A DNA stretch of 64,000 nucleotides from Liolophura sinensis (Eukaryota; Mollusca; Polyplacophora; Chitonida; Chitonidae): the NCBI RefSeq assembly GCF_032854445.1, contig NC_088306.1:25269764-25333763 (forward strand). The letters run 5' to 3'. Under the pieces are notes generated by a model that ran no database searches, was not told the origin of the DNA, and was given only the letters and a program-made list of their open reading frames with translations. Position 1 is the first letter of the stretch. Each line of letters opens with the position of its first letter. Below, piece by piece: positions 56,999-64,000 of this stretch. A program made the translations under genes and the position numbers.

Positions 56999-58411
56999 TA
57001 AAAACACGTACAAGTGTATGTAGCCCCGTCCCCTCGGGTTGGATTGGAAAGAAATGAAAGTTCTTGCTCAGTGTGGTCGCGTGTTGGAATCCACCTACTG
57101 CTACAATTTTACTTAAGGTAATTTGTGAAGTTTCAGGTCAAGAGCCGTGGAAGCCTTCAACTACAAACCGTATCTTAGCTGTGTAAATATAATTATAACG
57201 TGAAATATCAACCACATAATTTATTTCACTGAAGTTATATGGTGCACGCAAAACTATTTCACTTACACGAGGGCTACCAGCATGAGCAGGGCTCGAACTA
57301 CTTAGAAGTTCCCGAGTGATCAGTAACACTGGCAAACTTTCATCAAAACCGCGTGATAACTACATTTTCTCAAAGACATTTCCGTTAACAAAATCACAAG
57401 AACATAGAATATCACCACATCCATCGTAAAGTCCTGGTAAATCTTGACATTTTCGCCCATTTCAAAATCTCGTTCTTGATCCCGCGAGAAATCAGGAGAT
57501 CTGTATAAAACCAGACAGTTGTCAGTTTGGGACTTCTAAAACTGCTCACGTTTCTATGTTCGTCGTAATGTTTTCTCATCAAATACATCTTCCACAAAAC
57601 TGCATTGCAGCACGGTTTGATCCAACGACTACCCAGTCGACAGTTAACTTTGATGTATCTTTGTCTATTTGGTTTTGCTTCACTTTTTTTTGAGTGACTG
57701 ACACTTTTATAGCTGAATCTTACTTTACAACGGAAGGGATGCTTAGCAAACGATGTCACCACTAACCTTAAGTTTCGAAGCTTCAGATACCATATTATAA
57801 AAATGCCACACCATTGATGGAATGTTTGATTGAGATTTGCCACCATAATGGCAGTATTTGTCTGATATTGTAGGGATTTTGTCCCTACAATTTTAGGGAC
57901 ACTGCCTTACATCCTGGAAACAGCGTCGCCATATGTCCAGATTTACCGTCGCTTGCCTCACCATTATTTACAGTCACAACTGATGCATGGAAAGCGTGCC
58001 AACTGCATGTGTTAATTAACCTGTACTAGATATAGGAGTGGTACATTGTCACAGGAGGCGGGTGCCATGTCCATGTACATTTAGATTGAGTCCCATAATT
58101 TCCATAACGTCGAAGTGACAGCCGAAAAGGCCTTTAGTACCTAATCAGTAGAGGCTACCACTGTTCCTAGGAGCATTCGTGACAATACTTGGTCATCTGC
58201 GCTCATTTGGCCTTTTTGTGCATTCTTCATTTCTTTAAAGACTATCTGTCAGCACGGCTTCAAATTCTGCATATCACACGTGGGAGAGACCGAGACAAAC
58301 TTACCAAAAGATCTGTCATTTCCGGTGTTCGTCACGCGTAGTAGTGGCCTCATCCGGCTACGTGAAATACTATTGGTTGTGACATTAAATGATATTCCAT
58401 CCATCAACATG
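56999..58411. other. Stretch without recognised gene
   Basis: A minus-strand ORF of 144 codons (57412-57846) has no recognisable domain and no favourable context. Confidence 0.4.
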
Positions 58412-58604
58412 TTTATTTATTTATTTACTTATTTATTTATTTATTTGGTGGTGTTTTATTTGGTGTTTTACGCTGTACTCAATACAGCGGAGGCCAGTAT
58501 TACAGTGGGACTCAATAAGGCGCGGGGAATACTCACGACCATTTGCAGGTTGCCGCAATACCTTCCGACATAAGACCCATCAGGAAGCCAGCACAACCCG
58601 ATTT
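58412..58604 (-). mobile_element. SINE-A, distal part
   Basis: It has the (ATTT)n tail complement, ggtgttttacgctgtactca, ggaggccagtattacagtgg, cgaccatttgcaggttgccg and aggaagccagcacaa. The tRNA-like head may be the separate piece at 58952-59005, beyond the SINE-B. Confidence 0.8.
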
Positions 58605-58734
58605 ATGAAACAGTCGCAAATTCAACCTGACGTAACTTCCATGACAACATACAGTGAAGGGATACGTCACCATGGTAAAATGCGCTGTGTGAAACAGGCG
58701 CCTAGGCATGTACTCAAAGCTACCACATTTGTAA
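58605..58734. other. Unique spacer inside SINE cluster
   Basis: About 130 bases with no match to the SINE consensus recognised here. Confidence 0.4.
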
Positions 58735-58950
58735 GAGTGAGTGACTGAGTGCTTGGTGTTTAACGTTGTGCTCAACAATTTTTCAGTCATATGACGACGA
58801 AGGAATTCTGTGTGTGTAATGTACCTCCTTGTTGCAGGACGGATTTCCACCGCTCTTTTATCTAGTGCACTGAGACGACTTAACGAAGGCAAGTAAACCG
58901 CCCCGCCCGAGCCATTATACTTATACGGGTCAACCAGTCATTGCACTATA
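58735..58950 (-). mobile_element. SINE-B, head lost
   Basis: It has gtgagtgactgagtgcttgg, tgtttaacgttgtgctcaac, cagtcatatgacgacgaagg, ggacggatttccaccgctct, agacgacttaacgaaggcaa and gggtcaaccagtcattgcac. Confidence 0.9.
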
Positions 58951-59005
58951 CATTGGTTCTTAGGTCATTGTGCTGCCTTAGTATGCTAACTACTCGGCTG
59001 CGGTA
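58951..59005 (-). mobile_element. SINE-A head fragment
   Basis: ggttcttaggtcattgtgct, gctaactactcggctgcgg is the diverged complement of the SINE-A head (ggctcctgggtcattac ... gctaaccaactgagccacgg). It suggests the SINE-B landed in a SINE-A. Confidence 0.5.
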
Positions 59006-60598
59006 ACCACCACTTTGTTTAGCATCTGCTCCCAACATAAAGCGGAACCAGATGATTATCATTGAAAAGCAGACAATGTTAAAAGTAGAACAACTTCACC
59101 ATTCATTCACACAGACAGCATATTTATATATTAACTGTTTCATACTGTAAGTAAAACCTCGCCCTACTACGGATATCAGCTAATCTGTCACATAAAGGGT
59201 ACAATTTACTGAGGCTCAGAAATACTAATACACCTGGAAAAAACACACCCGTATGACATTGAAACTATTGAGCTGACAATGTAAACAGTTCCTTCATAGT
59301 ACTGCCTCGATGTCCATCGATGTTCACGATTTTTGTTTGAACACAGGAGCCTTGGTAGGCAAGCAAAAGGTTGATGAAACGTCAGAATACAAAGCCTGAA
59401 GGTGGGATTGCAAACATACAGATCATTGCTGGAGTGCGGTTGTGTTTGCAGCTGAGGGGCGCTGCCGAGACATCCTCGTTATTGATAAACTCCGACTAAT
59501 TAAGAAATACAGTCACGCTAGAATCCGTATTGTGTGTGATACATTGTACTACCACAAAGCGTCCCAAGAACATACCGTACCATAAAAGATGACGAGCGCT
59601 TTTGTTTCCAATGAAGATGTAACGGCAAGAGTGACGTCCCTTGCTTTCTTGTAATCCTCGTTTCACGGCAGGTCTCAGGCACTTATCAAAACATGATCTT
59701 TTATAGCAGCCGTTGAGAGGGGTAACTAGAAACGTGAAGGAGACGTCACTTACAGCCTCATCACAATCTGACACTTTGAACTTACAAACTACAAGCGTTC
59801 ATTTCTACACCCCAAATATGTCAAAGTTATTCCCATAGTCCAGCTCGTTGCTATTGATAACCCATGCACATTGCACTCTCATAACAGTCAGGTGAAGATA
59901 CATATAAGCCTCACAACAGCCAGGCGAAGTGAAACAACATCAACGGATGCGCTTTCGCGGTTTGTGAGCATTAAAATGACTTTCATTTGCTTTCAGATAC
60001 GAATTTATTACTATTTGCTTTCCGATCACTAAACGTTCTGTCAAAAATGTGAATACCAACACTTCTGTCGTTGATTCTGCTTTCCCGTGGCCACCTTCAG
60101 ATGTGACTAAGGATTTGAGGCTATCCTTTAAAATCTAAGGGAAAGAGCTTTAGTCCATTGCCAAATATTTTCTTGGTAAACGGATGAAACAAAACTGCTA
60201 GTCTACTAACTGAATTAGCCGTCTAAGCTTAGCCCCTAAAGGGGCCCCTTGAAAATAGAGATTGCTTCTTCAGAGTTCTTTCTCGTTTCTCCACCCATAA
60301 ATCTCAGCGCCATAATCAGTACAGCATTAAACCATCTCCAAATAAATATATCAACTCAAATAGTTGCTATACTGCATTATCGAGCATTTCAATAAGTGCA
60401 CAGCACACCTCAGCTTTATTCTATGATCTGTTTTCATATACGCACCCAAAGTATACATATAGCTCAAGGATTGATCATTCCAGCGTCAGTATAGTGTGCC
60501 GCTATTGGGTGAAATATCTTTTGGGTTGTCTCATACTCTAAGAAACCACCAACCAATCGTTGAAGACAATGTAATACCTCAAAGCAAATAAGCAAACA
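59006..60598. other. Stretch without recognised gene
   Basis: Nothing recognised. The 92-codon minus ORF at 59496 has no motif. Confidence 0.4.
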
Positions 60599-60726
60599 TT
60601 TATTTTATTTTATTTATTTGATTCGTGTTTTACGCTGTACTCAACAATATTTCACTTATAGGATGACGGCCAGCATTATGGTGGAGGAAATCCCGGGGGA
60701 AACACACGATCAACCGTGGGCTGCGG
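60599..60726 (-). mobile_element. SINE-A 3' half
   Basis: It has tttatttgattcgtgtttta, cgctgtactcaacaatattt, acggccagcattatggtgga and cccgggggaaacacacgatc. Truncated before the head. Confidence 0.85.
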
Positions 60727-61626
60727 AAAACAAACAAACAAACTGAATAATTAACATGAAACACTAAATGCGCTTAGGACATCCAGCGAGTCTTTCCGGT
60801 AACGGCTACCGTTTGTATCCTAATTTTTTAGTTTTTAATCTTCGTAGTTCTTTGCTACCAAGTGTTGAACGTTGTTTGGAAACCGACCTTGTGATTGTTG
60901 ACCCGAACGTCGTTTTGGTTTCACGTCTAGAAGACGAGTGCTGTTTTAGCGCTTAGATTTTCTAGAGATTTTATTTGAAATAGCTGTCACTGATATCTGC
61001 AATGTCACTATGGAAACAAACCTTGACTTAATCATGTGCCAGCGTAAATTTCAAAACCTAAAATCAAAATCTTGCGTTTCTTCACTGAAGTCAATTCTTT
61101 ACCGGTAAACCACTAATGTTTGTCTTAAATATGAAAGGTTAGAGAACAGGAACTGCCTGCAGAAAGCCTAACAAAACAAAGATTAATATACAAACAAACA
61201 TTCTACTTTGTGCTTCGCTTTACTTGTGGTCTTGGTTCTCTGATCTAAACTATTGTTAAGGTTGTAAATAAAAACCAAGTAAGCAAACATAGAAGAACTA
61301 TGTCATCCACACAGGTCCATAGCGAAAAGTCTCGTGCAGCCCTAAAAGTGGTCGTGTTTTTTCAGTATAAATTGACAAAATTGTCCCTGACAGAAGAAAA
61401 AGATTCTTTTGACATCGCTATAATCACAGTTCTATCTTTTCCTCTGTGTACAAGATTAAAGTCACAGCTCTTGACAATAAAACCCCTGGCCCAGGGCAGT
61501 GAGGTCAGGTAAAACGAAGTCGGTTTCTGACGTTGAATTTTTTCCAAGTGGCACAGTATCCTCGATTGTCAAAATTGAGTCAAAATCCCACCAACAAGTG
61601 AGAATGCATCAGTGTAAGGGAGACTG
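60727..61626. other. Stretch without recognised gene
   Basis: ORFs of 60-70 codons without motifs. Nothing else recognised. Confidence 0.4.
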
Positions 61627-61629
61627 AAA

Positions 61630-61947
61630 CACCTTGAAGGGGATTATGCTGGCGTAATTCAAGTGAAAGATAAACAGGGTGCAACCGACGTAAAGTTTGT
61701 CACAAATCAACCCGTTGACATGAAGCCAATTTCAAGATTCATCGAGCAACACAAATTGAATTTCCACAAACTTCACTCAAACCAAGCCGTAGTAGAAAGG
61801 AAAATTTCAGCTATTCTTCCTATGCCACCTTTGATTGCTCAGATCGATGTGCGTTCTTGGATCTTCGACTTCATCAGCAAAACCTGCACTGGACTTTGTG
61901 TGGTTACAATGGGTGCTTATACGGCTAGGAAGACGCAGCTTAACTAA
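61630..61947 (+). pseudogene. Unrecognised ORF, possible decayed coding relic
   Basis: A frame with no clear start stays open for about 106 codons and ends at TAA (61945-61947). Segments such as HLEGDYAGVIQVKDKQGATD and VTNQPVDMKPISRFIEQHKL have a balanced, protein-like composition. VKDK...VKFVTN loosely recalls the DKR-VxxLST stretch of piggyBac transposases, but the downstream YNxxMGGVD motif of that family is absent, so I do not assign it. An overlapping frame (61835-62062) is also open. Confidence 0.2.
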
Positions 61948-62514
61948 GACAAAAACGCCTTGGGCTATTTCTTTTGGCGCAGGAAACATCTTGGAACATT
62001 CCAGAATGGATACAATCTTACTAGGCCCTTGCGGCACAAGGTTGCATGCGAAACGTTTTTAAATGACATAGCGTGGAAATTCCACGTGGCGTATGGCCTC
62101 TATTGTCAAATTAGCGCAACAACCCATAAGTGACTCCAAATATAGCTGTTTTAAATTGGCTCATGCATTTATCTTATCGAACCATTGGTGATGGTTTCAA
62201 CACTGATCTGGTCAGAGAATTAGACCGAGATTCCACCATGACAATACGGCAATGTACTTCTTCGCATTACGTTGAATATATAGACTCACACATTGTGGGT
62301 AATTGTCAGTACAGTGTGTGAGGACACATTTACTTATTGGGTTGCAGCTTAATAGTACACTTCAGCTATTTCACTTCTAGAAGGACGGTTAGTTACATGA
62401 ATGGAAGAAATTAGACTGCTCCAGCTGGGCACAATATTGCTGGAAAACGGGCTGTTTTCAACGAGCATACTACCGCATGTATGAAAGCATGTATACATCG
62501 GTTTTTAAACCATA
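61948..62514. other. Stretch without recognised gene
   Basis: Nothing recognised apart from the overlapping ORF ending at 62062. Confidence 0.4.
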
Positions 62515-62720
62515 CTTAAGAAATTTTCAGTCATGTAAAGACGACGAGTCATTAGGTGCATATATATACTATGTCTTCTGACGAAAGCCCATGCCGTCAG
62601 CGTGCTGCCGCCATTGAATTATCATGCCGACGACACCAGATATGACAATCCACTCAGTCACATTACACTGACACTAGGCCAACCAGTCCTGTTTCCTTGC
62701 TATAAATTCCCAGTGCTGAT
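62515..62720 (-). mobile_element. SINE-C, 3' portion and body
   Basis: It has gaaattttcagtcatgtaaa, gacgacgagtcattaggtgc, gtgctgccgccattgaatta, tcatgccgacgacaccagat and acactaggccaaccagtcct. It serves as the uninterrupted reference for the copy split at 2508-3089. Confidence 0.75.
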
Positions 62721-62859
62721 CGCTAAACGTGGCTTCAACGAGTAATGTTTTTTTCTTCCTCATTAAAATTGGTTTCTTATCCAAACCCATATATGACTCC
62801 ATCGGTAAAGTCCTACAGGTGGGTGAGTCAAACGTTAGAAATTGACCTCTTGCAACCAA

Positions 62860-63160
62860 ATGGGAAATCGATTGCCAGCCTGCTCACCGTGACACATCGT
62901 CTCTGAAATGACGCAAAGACTCACCCGATGTGCTGTTGAAGTTGTTATGTAACAGGTATAGCCCATGAAATAGGCCACCGTAAAATATTCGTAGCTAACC
63001 ATCAGCCTACTGTATGTCGTTAAATGCATATGATAATATCTTTTTCGTCTAATGCTGGTATTTGAAGCAAGTTTTGTCTTACGAATTATATCGTAAATAA
63101 ATGTCTTTAACAGACATTTATTTCAAAGCTAAACTGATAAACAATTGCCCGCTTTCTCAA
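62860..63160 (+). repeat. Repeat F, copy 2
   Basis: It has aatcgattgccagcctgctc, gacacatcgtctc, gttgaagttgtta, tatagcccatgaaat, tattcgtagctaaccatcag, gttttgtcttacgaattata and tgtctttaacagacatttat, in the same orientation as 21290-21600, 41 kb away. Confidence 0.7.
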
Positions 63161-63859
63161 TGCAATTGTTCCATATGCTGTGAGCTCAAGTAAATAGCGT
63201 TGAGCTTTCACTGGAAGAATTTTGTATATAATCTGTATAGATTTAAAGTAATATATTTAAACTTATCTAATATATAGCTTTACAATACATGAAGAAATAT
63301 AAAAAAGAATTTCTTATGTGGTTCATATTAATCTCATCCTTCATGACTTCCCATTGTTACCCATTAAAAAAAAGTCATGCAGTTATAGGAATCGAACTCG
63401 TTATCCTATTAGACAAAAAGGTTTTTAAGTACGCATGTTATCAATGGACCAATGTGGACAATGCGTTAGACGCCATGACATATTATGGTGAATGTAGAGT
63501 TTCCCTGAGCTTCCAAATTATTTCTTTGTGGGGTTTTTTTTCCATTTATAAAAGTATGATTGCATGAACGAACACGATACTTCGTTATAGCTTAGTACTT
63601 GCTAACTAGACACCAAAGTACTTCCCCCGCGTTAGCATAATAGTTCTTTATTCTCTTCTCTTGATGGCTAAAAGCAAAAAAAAATCATAAAACTATGTAC
63701 CTTCCGCTGTTCCGTAACTTGTGGTCCAGTTTACGTATGTTGGGGATGGATGTCGTCGCCAGAATCAAAAAATAACATTTAAACACACTAAAACATAAGC
63801 AAATAAGCCAAAAGGACGAGCACATTAAATTGAAAAATTAATAAGAATGTGCTAATAAT
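63161..63859. other. Stretch without recognised gene
   Basis: It contains an ORF at 63289-63567 starting with a signal-peptide-like stretch and a minus-strand B-box-like gagttcgattcct near 63400. Neither is supported as a gene. Confidence 0.4.
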
Positions 63860-64000
63860 ATATTTATTTATTTATTTGATTGGTGATTTACGCTGTACTC
63901 AAGGATATTTCACTTATACGACGGCGGCCAGCATTATGATGGGTGGAAACCGGGCACAGCCCGGGGGAAACCCACGACCATCCGCAGGTTGCTGACAGAC
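63860..64000 (-). mobile_element. SINE-A, running off the window end
   Basis: It has tttatttatttgattggtga, cgctgtactcaaggatattt, acgacggcggccagcattat, gaaaccgggcacagcccggg and ccatccgcaggttgctgaca. The head should follow beyond 64000. Confidence 0.95.

Noticed and set aside
57412-57846. 144-codon minus-strand ORF.
   Set aside because: No motif, no repeat homology and no favourable start context; consistent with a chance ORF in 64 kb.
63289-63567. ORF with a signal-peptide-like N-terminus (MKKYKKEFLMWFILISSFMT), considered as a small secreted protein.
   Set aside because: AT-rich DNA readily encodes such Lys/Phe/Ile starts. There is no cleavage-site context beyond a Cys, no Cys framework and no splice signals, and a tRNA-like B box runs through it on the other strand.

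Overview
This window looks like nuclear DNA from an animal, most likely a marine lophotrochozoan and probably a mollusc. Three observations support this. The DNA is AT-rich and gene-poor, with no operon structure. It is crowded with tRNA-headed SINEs whose 3' ends read GAGTACGRCGT(A/T)AAAC, a repeat type I associate with mollusc genomes. The single convincing gene encodes a neuropeptide precursor of the pedal-peptide/orcokinin style. The species assignment is inference; no database was searched.

The gene is on the + strand. One exon (about 37873-38779, stop TAA at 38777) is open for 301 complete codons and carries 13 copies of a roughly 10-residue peptide bounded by dibasic cleavage sites, for example PFDKLGMGFI, YIDSLDMGLI, PLDSLDMGLV and HLDSIGMGFI. 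The Asp-Ser/Thr-Leu/Ile core, the Gly near the C-terminus and the unamidated hydrophobic end resemble arthropod orcokinin B and, more loosely, molluscan pedal peptide. The signal peptide is not in this exon's reading frame. It must come from a spliced upstream exon, or the local sequence carries a frame error. A polyadenylation signal lies at 39500.

Other coding evidence is weak. A CCAAT + TATA promoter and a short exon with a consensus donor lie at 5664-5847. There is a terminal-exon-like ORF at 20117-20224, an ATG exon with a GTAAGT donor at 25232-25277, a 60-codon ORF at 48997 and an unrecognised ORF near 61.6-61.9 kb. The remaining long ORFs look like chance or repeat-derived.

The rest is repeats. 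I name six families for bookkeeping. SINE-A has a GTGGCTCAGTTGG head and (AAAT)n tail, with about 20 copies on both strands. SINE-B has a GATAGCACAGTTGGTAGAG head and (CACT)n tail. SINE-C has a TTAATGGTTAG head and the same 3' end as B. Repeat D is a core of about 100 bp with an extension of about 160 bp. Repeat E is about 300 bp and LTR-like, with a TATA box and AATAAA. Repeat F is about 300 bp and present twice, 41 kb apart. There are also three MITE-like inverted-repeat elements, tandem arrays of 35 bp, 34 bp and about 21 bp units, recent tandem duplications of 287, 87 and 69 bp, an (AT)n tract and a 200-base assembly gap at 46849-47048.

Layout. 0-5 kb holds repeats and nested SINEs. 5-18 kb is sparse unique DNA with a promoter candidate and MITEs. 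18-37 kb mixes SINEs and minisatellites with possible isolated exons. 37.6-39.5 kb is the neuropeptide gene. 40-64 kb is again SINE- and repeat-dominated. Much of the window could be intergenic or intronic.
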